Assembly (NCBI RefSeq): GCF_014641595.1
Contig: NZ_BMIA01000002.1
Location: forward strand, 682,001-746,000
Origin: Dyadobacter endophyticus
GTDB lineage: Bacteria; Bacteroidota; Bacteroidia; Cytophagales; Spirosomataceae
Direction of reading: 5' to 3'
Length of the DNA stretch: 64,000 nt
The notes under the pieces are model-generated. The model saw nothing but the letters and a program-made list of their open reading frames with translations, was not told the DNA's origin and did not search any database. The translations under genes were made by a program, and so were the position numbers. Each line of letters begins with the position of its first letter. Within the stretch, counting starts at the first letter, position 1. Shown here piece by piece: positions 8,257 through 17,029 of the stretch.

Positions 8257-11200
8257 ATGAATATTTCAGAACTATCCCTGAAACGGCCCGTTCTGGCGGT
8301 CGTGATGAACCTGCTCATCATCCTTTTTGGTGTGGTAGGCTACAACTTCCTTTCACTGAGGGACTACCCGGCCATTGACCCGCCGATCGTGAACGTGCGA
8401 ACGAGCTACACGGGCGCCAATGCCGATATTATCGAGAGCCAGATCACCGAACCGCTTGAAAAAAGTATTAACGGTATCCCGGGTATTAAGAGTATCAGCT
8501 CTTCTAGCCAGATCGGTTCCAGCAACATTACGGTGGAATTTAACCTGAAATCCGACCTCGAAGGCGCTGCCAACGACGTGCGCGACAAGGTGAGCCAGGC
8601 CGTTCGTAACCTTCCGCAGGATATCGATGCCCCGCCGGTAGTAAGCAAGGCCGACGCCAATTCCGACTTCATTCTCCTCCTGGCAGTGCAAAGCCCCTCG
8701 AAAGGTTTGCTTGAACTGAGTGAGTATGCCGAAAACGTACTCCAACAAAGCTTGCAGACGATCGACGGCGTGAGTGCGATCAATATTTTCGGGCAAAAGC
8801 GATACGCGATGCGCATCTGGCTGAATCCCGATCAGATGAGTTCCTACAATATCTCATTCAACGACATTACTAGTACCCTGGCTGCCGAAAACGTAGAACT
8901 ACCGGCTGGTAAGATCTATGGCGACAATACAGAATTAACGATCCGGACAATGGGCCGGTTGAAAAGCGAAAAAGAATTCAATGACCTCGTGATCCGTAAC
9001 GACAGCTCGGGGATCGTAAGGCTTGGCAACGTCGCCAAGGTGGAATTGGGCCCTGAAAACGAAGAACAAAGCTGGAAGTACAACGGCATGTATGCGGTAG
9101 GTCTGGCGGTAATCCCTCAGCCGGGTGCCAACTACGTGCAGATTTCCGACGAGTTCAACAAACGTCTGGCAGAAATCCAGAAATCCAACAAATCGGACAT
9201 TACATTCAGCGTGCTGATCGATAATACGCGGCTTGTGCGGCAGTCGATCAAGGAAGTTGAAGAAACGCTGCTCATCGCATTCTCACTGGTGGTGATCGTG
9301 ATCCTGTTCTTCTTCCGGAACCTGCTCGTGGCCATCCGACCGTTGATCGACATTCCGATATCGCTCGTGGCTACATTCTTCGTGATGTACTTATGCGGGT
9401 TTTCAATCAATATCCTGACGCTGCTGGGGATCGTACTCGCGACGGGCTTGGTGGTCGATGATGGTATTGTAGTAACTGAAAACATCTTCCGAAAGCTCGA
9501 AAGCGGTTTATCGATCCGACAGGCAGCGTTGGAAGGGAGCCGGGAAATTTTCTTTGCGGTTATTTCAACTTCGCTAACGCTCGCGGTGGTATTTCTTCCC
9601 GTGATATTCCTTGAAGGTTTTGTTGGAAGCCTTTTCCGAGAATTCGGGATCGTGGTCGCCTCGGCGGTGTTGATATCCGCATTCGTTTCACTTACGATTA
9701 CCCCCGTATTGAACGTAGTCTTAAATCGCAAAGACGCAGGCCATGGCTGGTTTTATAACAAAACGGAGCCCTTTTTTACCGGAATGGAAGACGGCTACAA
9801 CCGGATGCTCCGCGGATTTATGAAAGTGCGCTGGGTGTCCTGGGTACTGGTTGTGGCGTGTGGTGTGCTGATCTGGTTCACGTACTCGCATTTGCAAAGC
9901 GAACTTGCCCCAATGGAAGATAGGAACAGCATCCGTTTCAACCTTTCCGCACCCGAGGGAACCAGTTTTGGCCAAATGCAGCAGGTTTCGGACCAGCTTA
10001 GCGATTTTCTGAATGATTCTATTCCTGAAAAGGCATTTACCTTCTCGGCTACCCCGGGTTTTGGCGGCGGCGGTGTGAACAGCGGTACCGGCCGTATCGG
10101 ACTGGTTCCGTCGGATCAGCGCAAAAGGAGCCAGAACGAGATTGCCCAGGATATTAATAAAAAACTGTCGAGATTTAACGATGCACGGATATTCGCGACA
10201 CAGGAGCAGACGATTTCCGTAGGTATCGGTTCGAGAGGATCACTTCCAGTTCAGTTTGTATTACAAAACCTTGATTTCGATAAACTGAGTGAGGTTCTTC
10301 CGAAGTTCCTCGACGAAGCACGTCAGGACCCGACTTTCCAGAATGTCGACGTCAACCTGAAATTCAATAAACCCGAAGTGCGGCTTACGATCGACCGTCT
10401 CAAAGCGCGCGACCTGGGCTTGTCCACCACCGATGTCGCTGCGACCATCCAGGCTGCATTCAGTGGCCGCCGTCTGGCCTATTTTATCATGAATGGCCAG
10501 CAATATCAGGTAATCGGTCAGGTTGAGCGCGCGGAGCGTAACAAACCTGCGGATATTGACAAATTGTATGTGCGCAACAATCGCGGTGAGAGCATTCCGC
10601 TCACGGCCGTGGTGCATATGGAAGAGGAAAGCGGCCCGCCGACTATTTACCACTATAATCGCTACAAAAGTGCCACGATCTCCGCATCGCTCGTAGAAGG
10701 TAAAACCATCGGTGACGGCGTGGAAGCCATGCGCAGGATCGGCGCGAAACTGCTCGACGAGTCCTTCCAGACATCGCTCACCGGCCCTTCCCGCGATTTT
10801 GAAGAAAGTTCTTCCAATACCAGTTTCGCATTTGGGTTGGCACTTTTGCTCGTGTACCTGGTACTCGCGGGCCAGTTCGAGAGCTTCACCGATCCGTTCA
10901 TCATCATGATCACCGTGCCATTGGCATTGGCTGGTGCCTTGCTAAGCCTTTATTTGTTTGGTTTAACCATCAATATCTTCTCCCAAATCGGGATGATCAT
11001 GCTCATCGGGCTTGTGACGAAGAATGGTATCCTCATTGTGGAATTTGCCAACCAGAAACGGGAGCAGGGAATGGGCAGAATGGCCGCGGCGGTTGAATCG
11101 GCTACGCAGCGTCTGCGCCCCATTCTCATGACAAGCCTCGCAACGGCATTCGGCGCATTGCCGATCGCATTGAGCCTGGGGGCGGCGGCGACCAGCCGGG

Positions 11201-11346
11201 TACCGCTGGGCGTTGTGATCGTGGGCGGTCTGATGTTCTCGCTGATCCTGACATTGTTTGTGATCCCGGCGATTTACACATTCATTTCACCCAAAAAACA
11301 CAAGGTTACGGAAGAGCAGAAAATGGCAGAGGAGCTTGTGGCTTAA
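8257..11346 (+). CDS. RND multidrug efflux pump, AcrB/HAE-1 type
   Basis: 1029 residues, the normal length for HAE-1 pumps. The N-terminus (LKRPVLAVVMNLLIILFGVVG) is the first transmembrane helix, followed by a large periplasmic loop, helices TM2-TM6, a second periplasmic loop and helices TM8-TM12. The proton-relay acidic pair is in TM4 (GLVVDDGIVVTENI) and the second-half motif is MIGLVTKNGILIVEFAN. The trimeric pump exports substrates from the inner membrane or periplasm through adaptor and TolC, driven by proton influx. The acidic pair and intermediate size argue against a heavy-metal CzcA pump. Substrate range cannot be predicted. Confidence 0.95.
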   Translation: MNISELSLKRPVLAVVMNLLIILFGVVGYNFLSLRDYPAIDPPIVNVRTSYTGANADIIESQITEPLEKSINGIPGIKSISSSSQIGSSNITVEFNLKSDLEGAANDVRDKVSQAVRNLPQDIDAPPVVSKADANSDFILLLAVQSPSKGLLELSEYAENVLQQSLQTIDGVSAINIFGQKRYAMRIWLNPDQMSSYNISFNDITSTLAAENVELPAGKIYGDNTELTIRTMGRLKSEKEFNDLVIRNDSSGIVRLGNVAKVELGPENEEQSWKYNGMYAVGLAVIPQPGANYVQISDEFNKRLAEIQKSNKSDITFSVLIDNTRLVRQSIKEVEETLLIAFSLVVIVILFFFRNLLVAIRPLIDIPISLVATFFVMYLCGFSINILTLLGIVLATGLVVDDGIVVTENIFRKLESGLSIRQAALEGSREIFFAVISTSLTLAVVFLPVIFLEGFVGSLFREFGIVVASAVLISAFVSLTITPVLNVVLNRKDAGHGWFYNKTEPFFTGMEDGYNRMLRGFMKVRWVSWVLVVACGVLIWFTYSHLQSELAPMEDRNSIRFNLSAPEGTSFGQMQQVSDQLSDFLNDSIPEKAFTFSATPGFGGGGVNSGTGRIGLVPSDQRKRSQNEIAQDINKKLSRFNDARIFATQEQTISVGIGSRGSLPVQFVLQNLDFDKLSEVLPKFLDEARQDPTFQNVDVNLKFNKPEVRLTIDRLKARDLGLSTTDVAATIQAAFSGRRLAYFIMNGQQYQVIGQVERAERNKPADIDKLYVRNNRGESIPLTAVVHMEEESGPPTIYHYNRYKSATISASLVEGKTIGDGVEAMRRIGAKLLDESFQTSLTGPSRDFEESSSNTSFAFGLALLLVYLVLAGQFESFTDPFIIMITVPLALAGALLSLYLFGLTINIFSQIGMIMLIGLVTKNGILIVEFANQKREQGMGRMAAAVESATQRLRPILMTSLATAFGALPIALSLGAAATSRVPLGVVIVGGLMFSLILTLFVIPAIYTFISPKKHKVTEEQKMAEELVA

Positions 11347-11382
11347 AGGATATTTTTAATAAAATCAACTATTGTTTGTTAC

Positions 11383-12744
11383 ATGGGCTCGCTCACCTTT
11401 CTTAAGAAATACAAATACACATTCCTAATTGTTCTGCTGTGTTCCGGGACCTGCTGGGCCGGCCAACCGGGGGCTGGCCTTCCGGGGGCCGCAGCGCCCG
11501 CCGATACACTCGCGCTGACGCTTGAACAAGCCGTGGCTACCGCGCTCAAAAACAGCTACGAAATCGAGATTGCCAAAAACAATGTAGATGCGAACACGAT
11601 CCTGAACAACTATGGCGTAGCAGGTGGCCTGCCAACCGTCAACCTGAACGCTACCAATACGGAACAGATCACCCAGGTAAATCAGAAACTAAACACCGGT
11701 GTAGAAATCAACCGTAATGCTGCTGCCGGTAACAATACCCAGGCGAACCTTTCGGTAGGGATGCTCCTTTATAATGGCAAACGGGTGGTGGCAACCAAAA
11801 AGCGCCTCGCTGAACTGCAGTACCAGAGTTCCGAGGTTCTCAACTCGCAAATCCAGAACACGATCGCCCTCGTTATGACAAGCTATTATGATGTCGTGCG
11901 CCAGTTGAGCTATATTAATACGATCCGCACATCCATTATCGCATCCGAAAAACGCCTCGAAATCCTGCGCGTGCGCAAGGAAGCGGGTATGGCCAATAAC
12001 GCGGATATTTTTCAGGCGGAAATCGATTTGAACACGCTCAACCAGACCCTACTGAACCAGCAAATGGTGGCACAGGTGTCCAAAACAGAACTGCTTCGCA
12101 CCCTCACGCTCGATCCGAAATCGGCATTGACCATCAAGGATACCATTACGGTGGACAACAATATGCAACTAGCCTCCGTAATGGACCGGCTGGCTTCCAA
12201 TGCGGATATCAAAGCGGCGGATCGCCAGATCAGAATCAATGAACTGATTGTAAAGGAAACGGCTGCGCTCCGTTACCCTACGGTTCGTTTCAATGCGGCT
12301 TATAATTTCAGCCGCAACCAAACCGCTGCTGGCCTCACATTGCTCAACCGCGTGGCGGGTCCGCAGGCGGGCCTCTCGCTAGCTGTCCCGATTTACAACG
12401 GCTCGGCATTTAAACGCCAGAAACAGGCAGCTGAAATCGATACAAAAACGGCTGAATTGCAGAAAAGCACGCTACTTCGCGATTACAGCGCCAGCGCGGT
12501 TAAAATGTACCAGACCTACCAAAGCTCCATTGAACAACTCGAAAACCAAAAGAAGAACTACGCGCTCAGCAAGCAGCTTCTCGACCTGACCTTGCAGCGT
12601 TTTGAACTGATCCAGGCGACGATCATCGACGTACGCGAGGCTCAGCGCAGCTTCGAAGAAGCAGGTTACCGGCTGATCAACCTCAACTATGCTGCCAAAG
12701 CTGCTGAGATTGAATTGAAAAGACTTAGCAATACGCTTCAATAA
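11383..12744 (+). CDS. TolC-family outer membrane efflux channel
   Basis: 453 residues with an N-terminal signal peptide ending near CWAGQPGA. The mature protein carries two outer-membrane-efflux repeats: LTLEQAVATALKNSYEIEIAKNN opens the first, and long coiled helices (IQNTIALVMTSYYDVVRQ, LLRDYSASAVKMYQTYQ) build the periplasmic tunnel. The late segment TIIDVREAQRSFEEAGYRLINL is typical of the family. It starts 36 bases after the pump stop and completes the tripartite efflux system. A strong hairpin follows. Confidence 0.92.
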   Translation: MGSLTFLKKYKYTFLIVLLCSGTCWAGQPGAGLPGAAAPADTLALTLEQAVATALKNSYEIEIAKNNVDANTILNNYGVAGGLPTVNLNATNTEQITQVNQKLNTGVEINRNAAAGNNTQANLSVGMLLYNGKRVVATKKRLAELQYQSSEVLNSQIQNTIALVMTSYYDVVRQLSYINTIRTSIIASEKRLEILRVRKEAGMANNADIFQAEIDLNTLNQTLLNQQMVAQVSKTELLRTLTLDPKSALTIKDTITVDNNMQLASVMDRLASNADIKAADRQIRINELIVKETAALRYPTVRFNAAYNFSRNQTAAGLTLLNRVAGPQAGLSLAVPIYNGSAFKRQKQAAEIDTKTAELQKSTLLRDYSASAVKMYQTYQSSIEQLENQKKNYALSKQLLDLTLQRFELIQATIIDVREAQRSFEEAGYRLINLNYAAKAAEIELKRLSNTLQ

Positions 12745-12753
12745 AGCCACTTT

Positions 12754-12788
12754 CACGTCGCCGGAATAAAATTTTTTCCGGCGACGTG
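12754..12788 (+). terminator. Hairpin after the RND efflux operon
   Basis: A perfect 13-bp inverted repeat (CACGTCGCCGGAA at 12754-12766, TTCCGGCGACGTG at 12776-12788) with a 9-base AT loop lies 9 bases after the tolC-like stop. There is no run of T after it on the plus strand, so termination may not be classical; a stem of this strength still marks the operon end. Confidence 0.65.
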
Positions 12789-12867
12789 CATTGATTTCCT
12801 CACCAGTCCTGTCCAAAGTGTAAAGGCCCGAAAGAGCCTGGCTTTGGCTGACTGAAATCAGAAATCA

Positions 12868-14028
12868 ATGAAGGTACTGGCTATCCATAATATCCTCTGG
12901 TCGCACTACAAGGCCAAAATTTTCACCGAACTTCACCAGCGTTTACGCAAAGAAGGAAACGACTTCTTTGTGCTGCAACTGGCATTCAGCGAACTGAGCC
13001 GGCTTGGCCTCAAAACCGATCTGAGCATTCATACCTACCCCTACGAAGTCCTGTTTCCCGACAAGGCCATCGAACATATCGGGCATGTCGAAAAAACCCA
13101 GAAGTTACTCGCCGCACTCCGTCATCACCGACCCGGCATTGTTTACCTCAATGGCTATTACGACCCTTCGTACTGGTTTGTATTGGCCTATTGTAAAATC
13201 AAAAAAATAAGAGTGGTGCTGGATTTCGAGAGTAGCGAAATCAGCAGGCGGCGGGTCTGGTGGAAAGAGGAAATGAAAAAAGCATTTCTGAGCCAATGCA
13301 ACGCGCTGGTTTGCCTGGGGCAGAAAGCAGCCGAATATGCGCTGAAACTGGACGTGAAGCGTGAGCGTATTCTGAGTACCAAGAATGTGGGTGTCGACAA
13401 CGATGCATTGCTCGAAATCTATACGCGCGAGCTCCTGTTGCGCGAGCACCGGAAAGCGGAAACGGGCCTGCCACGCTACAACTTTTTATACGCAGGCCGG
13501 TTCGTGGAACGGAAAAACCTCGACATGTTCATCAGGGCATTTCATGAGGCGAAAAGCTTCTCGGCACGCGGAACCGAATGGGGGCTCATCCTGAGCGGCG
13601 AAGGGAACCAAAAACCCCGGCTACAAGAGTTGATCGATTCGCTGGGCTGCGAATCCGTGCATTGGATGGAGCCCTGCGAATGGTATGAAGTACCGATCCG
13701 CTACACACTCGCCGACATAGCGGTGCTGCCAAGTACTTTCGAGCCCTTCGGCTTTCTGACCAACGAGGCGATGGTTTACTCGATGCCCGTCCTGGTGTCG
13801 GAGCGGTGTGGCAGTGCCGCCGACCTTGTGATCGACGGGCTGAACGGCTTCCGGTTCGATCCTTCGAATCAGCCGGATTTTACCAGTAAGCTGCTATGGT
13901 TCATGGATCATCCCGAAAAATTCAGGCAAATGGGCAGCAACGGGAAAGTGATCATCGACCAATGGTCGCCGGAAATCATCACAGAAGAGCTCATTCAATC
14001 ATTTCACAAAGTAGCAGCACATGGTTAG
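12868..14028 (+). CDS. Glycosyltransferase family 4
   Basis: 386 residues with a two-Rossmann (GT-B) architecture. The C-terminal donor-binding domain has YNFLYAGRFVERKNLDMFI, followed by the GT4 acidic motif STFEPFGFLTNEAM (an E-x7-E arrangement) and SERCGSAADLV. GT4 enzymes are retaining transferases using nucleotide-sugar donors at the cytoplasmic face. The stop overlaps the start of the downstream epimerase by 8 bases, so it is the first gene of a four-gene sugar operon. Acceptor and donor are unknown; the product is presumably a surface polysaccharide or glycolipid. Confidence 0.9.
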   Translation: MKVLAIHNILWSHYKAKIFTELHQRLRKEGNDFFVLQLAFSELSRLGLKTDLSIHTYPYEVLFPDKAIEHIGHVEKTQKLLAALRHHRPGIVYLNGYYDPSYWFVLAYCKIKKIRVVLDFESSEISRRRVWWKEEMKKAFLSQCNALVCLGQKAAEYALKLDVKRERILSTKNVGVDNDALLEIYTRELLLREHRKAETGLPRYNFLYAGRFVERKNLDMFIRAFHEAKSFSARGTEWGLILSGEGNQKPRLQELIDSLGCESVHWMEPCEWYEVPIRYTLADIAVLPSTFEPFGFLTNEAMVYSMPVLVSERCGSAADLVIDGLNGFRFDPSNQPDFTSKLLWFMDHPEKFRQMGSNGKVIIDQWSPEIITEELIQSFHKVAAHG

Positions 14029-15007
14029 CAAACAAAACAAAACGGTCCTGGTGACGGGCGGAGCGGGTTATATCGGCTCCGAGCTGGTCCGCATCCTCTT
14101 GCAGGACGAGTTTCGCGTGGTCGCATTCGATAACCTTTCTTTCGGCGGCGAATCGCTGTTGAGCTTTTGGGGTAACCCGTCGTTCAGTTTCCTCAAAGGC
14201 GACCTTCGGAATGACGAGGATATCAAAGCGGCGTTAAAAGGCGTAGACTACGTATGCCACCTGGCCGCTATCGTCGGTGAACCGCCCTGCAAGAAATATC
14301 CTGAATTAGCCCTGCAAGTGAACTGGCACGCGTCCGTACGCCTGTATGAGCTTTGCGAAGACGCCGGAATCGAGCGGTTCGTGTTTGCCTCCACTTGCAG
14401 CAATTATGGTAAAATGGCCGTTGCCGATTCATTGCTCGACGAAACGGCGGAGTTGAACCCGATTTCGTTATATTCCGAGACCAAGGTGAATTTTGAAAAA
14501 TATCTGCTTAGCCGGGAAAACAACACTATTACACGCACTATTCTCCGCTTTTCCACAGTTTACGGAATATCGCCCAGGCCTCGTTTTGACCTTACTGTCA
14601 ATGAATTCACACGCGATGCGGCATTGGGAAAACCGTTGCTGATTTACGGTGAAAACTTCTGGCGCCCATACTGCCATGTGAGCGACCTGGCCCGCTCGGT
14701 AAGAATCGCGCTCACTGCCGATAAAGACAAGGTCGACGGGGAGGCATTCAATGTGGGCGATACCTCACAGAATTATACCAAGAAGATGCTGGCCGCTGAG
14801 ATCAGGAAAGCAATTCCCTCATTGGAAGTGAATTACCATCCGGTAGTTACCGATCCACGCGATTATAAGGTGAATTGTGATAAAATCAAAAATGTGCTCG
14901 GCTTTGCCATTTCTAAAACCGTCCCGAACGGTATCCGTGAAATTGCTTCCCTGTTCCACGAACAGGTGATCAGTGAACCGATGAATGCAAGATATGGAAA
15001 CGTATAA
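14021..15007 (+). CDS. NAD-dependent sugar epimerase/dehydratase (extended SDR)
   Basis: 328 residues. The N-terminal NAD-binding motif is VTGGAGYIGSEL (residues about 11-22), the catalytic serine region is FASTCSNYG, and the catalytic Tyr-Lys pair is in SLYSETKVNFEKYL. The enzyme should modify a nucleotide-linked hexose by C4 epimerisation or 4,6-dehydration; a dehydratase would supply the 4-keto sugar needed by the aminotransferase encoded next. It overlaps both neighbours (8 bases with the GT4, about 14 with the aminotransferase start chosen here), so the genes are translationally coupled. Confidence 0.9.
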   Translation: MVSKQNKTVLVTGGAGYIGSELVRILLQDEFRVVAFDNLSFGGESLLSFWGNPSFSFLKGDLRNDEDIKAALKGVDYVCHLAAIVGEPPCKKYPELALQVNWHASVRLYELCEDAGIERFVFASTCSNYGKMAVADSLLDETAELNPISLYSETKVNFEKYLLSRENNTITRTILRFSTVYGISPRPRFDLTVNEFTRDAALGKPLLIYGENFWRPYCHVSDLARSVRIALTADKDKVDGEAFNVGDTSQNYTKKMLAAEIRKAIPSLEVNYHPVVTDPRDYKVNCDKIKNVLGFAISKTVPNGIREIASLFHEQVISEPMNARYGNV

Positions 15008-16157
15008 ACTCTCCTCTATCCCACTCTGCGAGCCAAATCTCAATGGGCGCGAAAAGCAATACATGGCCGAGGCCATCGATTCCAACTGGCTTTCCGGCGG
15101 AAGTTTCCTGCGCCGGTTCGAACAGCAGCTGGCCGATTACTCGGACGCGGCACATGTAATAGGCGTGAGCAACGGCACCAGCGCGTTGCACGTAGCGCTC
15201 ACGCTCGCAGGTGTGGAAAAAGGGGATCTCGTACTGGTCCCCGATCTGACGTTTGTGGCGACGGCAAATGCGGTCAAGTACCTCGGCGCCAGTCCCGTAA
15301 TGGTCGACATCGATGCCAGTACCTGGCTGATGGACCTGGATTTGTTACTGGATTTCCTCGAAAACCAGACCTACCAGAACAGCGGCGGGTGCTTCCACCG
15401 TGACAGCCACCGGCGGATCAAAGCAGTGGTACCGGTGCATTTACTGGGAAATATCTGCGAAATGGAAAGGCTTAATGCAATCGCCGGGCGGTTTGAACTG
15501 GCTGTGGTCGAAGATGCCGCATGCTCGCTGGGGTCGTTCCGGAATGGGCGGCATTCGGGGACGTCCGGTTTACTGGGAACAGTAAGTTTTAACAGCAATA
15601 AAATTATCACAACTGCCGGAGGTGGCGCTATCCTGACCAACGACGACGCCCTGGCAAAACGTGCGCGGCACCTCATTACCCAAGCCAAAAGCCACCCCAC
15701 CGAATACATCCACGACGAATTGGGCTATAACTTCCGGCTCGTAAACCCACTCGCGGCGATGGGATGTGCGCAAATGGAACAGCTGCCCGGTTTTGTGCTA
15801 AAGAAAAAAGAAATAGCTGCTCATTATCGGCAGGAATTCGGCGATTACGAGGTAATGTTCCAGCAACTGACTCCCGGAACAGACTCCAATCACTGGCATT
15901 CTGCCATGCTTGTCAATGAAAGCCGCAGTCTTATCGCTGCTTTGGCGGCAGAAAATATCGAAACCAGGCCGCTATGGACGCCCATTCATGAGTTGCCGGT
16001 ATTCCAACAGGATTTGTATATCAGCCGCGAAAACATAGCCGCGGATGTGTCCCGGCGGGGGATCATGCTGCCTTGCTCGACGTCGATCTCCGACGAACAG
16101 CTGCAAAGGGTTTGTCAAACCATCGGAAGATTTCTGAGTGTGAGTATTAAAATCTAA
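14994..16157 (+). CDS. DegT/DnrJ/EryC1-family sugar aminotransferase
   Basis: About 387 residues from the ATG at 14994 (METYKL...); an ATG three codons earlier is also possible. It is a type I fold PLP enzyme: the internal-aldimine lysine is K203 in FNSNKIITTAGGG, and D174 in VVEDAA contacts the pyridine nitrogen. The NKIITTAGGG form resembles LegC/PseC/perosamine-synthase-like enzymes, which aminate a keto-sugar nucleotide with glutamate as donor. With the preceding SDR and following nucleotidyltransferase it completes a small amino-sugar route. The exact product cannot be fixed from sequence. Confidence 0.9.
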   Translation: METYKLSSIPLCEPNLNGREKQYMAEAIDSNWLSGGSFLRRFEQQLADYSDAAHVIGVSNGTSALHVALTLAGVEKGDLVLVPDLTFVATANAVKYLGASPVMVDIDASTWLMDLDLLLDFLENQTYQNSGGCFHRDSHRRIKAVVPVHLLGNICEMERLNAIAGRFELAVVEDAACSLGSFRNGRHSGTSGLLGTVSFNSNKIITTAGGGAILTNDDALAKRARHLITQAKSHPTEYIHDELGYNFRLVNPLAAMGCAQMEQLPGFVLKKKEIAAHYRQEFGDYEVMFQQLTPGTDSNHWHSAMLVNESRSLIAALAAENIETRPLWTPIHELPVFQQDLYISRENIAADVSRRGIMLPCSTSISDEQLQRVCQTIGRFLSVSIKI

Positions 16158-16162
16158 ATAAT

Positions 16163-16900
16163 ATGTATTGGAACACGGAAGTGGGCCACTGGCCCGTGAA
16201 TGTAATCATCATGGCCGGAGGCAAAGGCACCCGCTTGAAACCACTGACCGACAATACCCATAAATCGCTCATTCCTGTCGGCGGCAAGCCCATTATCCGC
16301 CATCTGATCGACCATTTGGCCGGATTCGGTTTTAGGGAAATCCACATTTCGGTCGGTCACCTGGCCGAGCAGATGATCGGCTACCTGGGCGATGGAAGCG
16401 ACCTCGGAGTTTCGATCCGGTACATTCAGGAACGTATTCCAATGGGTAGTATCGGCGCCATGTCGCTCAAACATCGCTGGCCCCATGAACATTTCCTGGT
16501 GATCAATGGCGATGTATACTCTAATTTCGATATCGGGCATTTGTGCACAGAATATTTCTCTCAAAAAGCCGACATGGCCATTCTGGCTGTGCCAAACACG
16601 GTTAAAGTTCCATACGGAGTGCTTGAAATGACTTCCAGCGGCCATATCAGCAGTTTTACCGAAAAACCCGGATATGAATTTATGGTCAATGCCGGAGTGT
16701 ATATTTTCAACAAGCGCACCTTGAATATGCTGCCAAAAGGTATCGCCTATGAAGGCTGGCAACTGGTCCAGTCGGTGCTACATGCGGGATGGCGTGTCGT
16801 CGGTGTGCCTCAGACAACGGGGTATTGGATCGATATTGGAAGTATGGAAACGCTCCGAAAGGCCCAGGAAATGAGCCAGATAGGTATCACGCAGGCATAG
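16163..16900 (+). CDS. Sugar-phosphate nucleotidyltransferase
   Basis: 245 residues, a single Rossmann-like NTP-transferase domain. The nucleotide-binding signature is IIMAGGKGTRLKPLTDNTHK, the sugar-phosphate lysine region is SLIPVGGKPIIRHLI, and the metal-binding aspartate is in FLVINGDVYSNFD; a later GYWIDIGS motif is typical. It lacks the C-terminal beta-helix of mannose-1-phosphate guanylyltransferases. It starts 5 bases after the aminotransferase stop. The closest functional analogues are RmlA-like or PtmE-like enzymes activating sugars for surface glycans. Confidence 0.88.
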   Translation: MYWNTEVGHWPVNVIIMAGGKGTRLKPLTDNTHKSLIPVGGKPIIRHLIDHLAGFGFREIHISVGHLAEQMIGYLGDGSDLGVSIRYIQERIPMGSIGAMSLKHRWPHEHFLVINGDVYSNFDIGHLCTEYFSQKADMAILAVPNTVKVPYGVLEMTSSGHISSFTEKPGYEFMVNAGVYIFNKRTLNMLPKGIAYEGWQLVQSVLHAGWRVVGVPQTTGYWIDIGSMETLRKAQEMSQIGITQA

Positions 16901-16940
16901 CAGAGCTGGCACGTGTTTTTCATGAAAGATTAAAAAGTCA

Positions 16941-16969
16941 TTAAACCTTTACCCGGCTTTTCAATCTAA
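16941..16969 (+). promoter_or_regulatory. ECF-sigma-like promoter, copy B (outer-membrane barrel gene)
   Basis: TTAAAC (16941-16946), an 18-base spacer and TCTAA (16965-16969), identical in elements and spacing to the copies at 6973 and 26697. It lies 60 bases before the preferred ATG of the barrel protein. Confidence 0.6.
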
Positions 16970-17029
16970 CAGGCTCACCTTCAACCTAACATATCCCAGG
17001 CCCTGCCCGGTGTTATGGTAAATGCCGTC

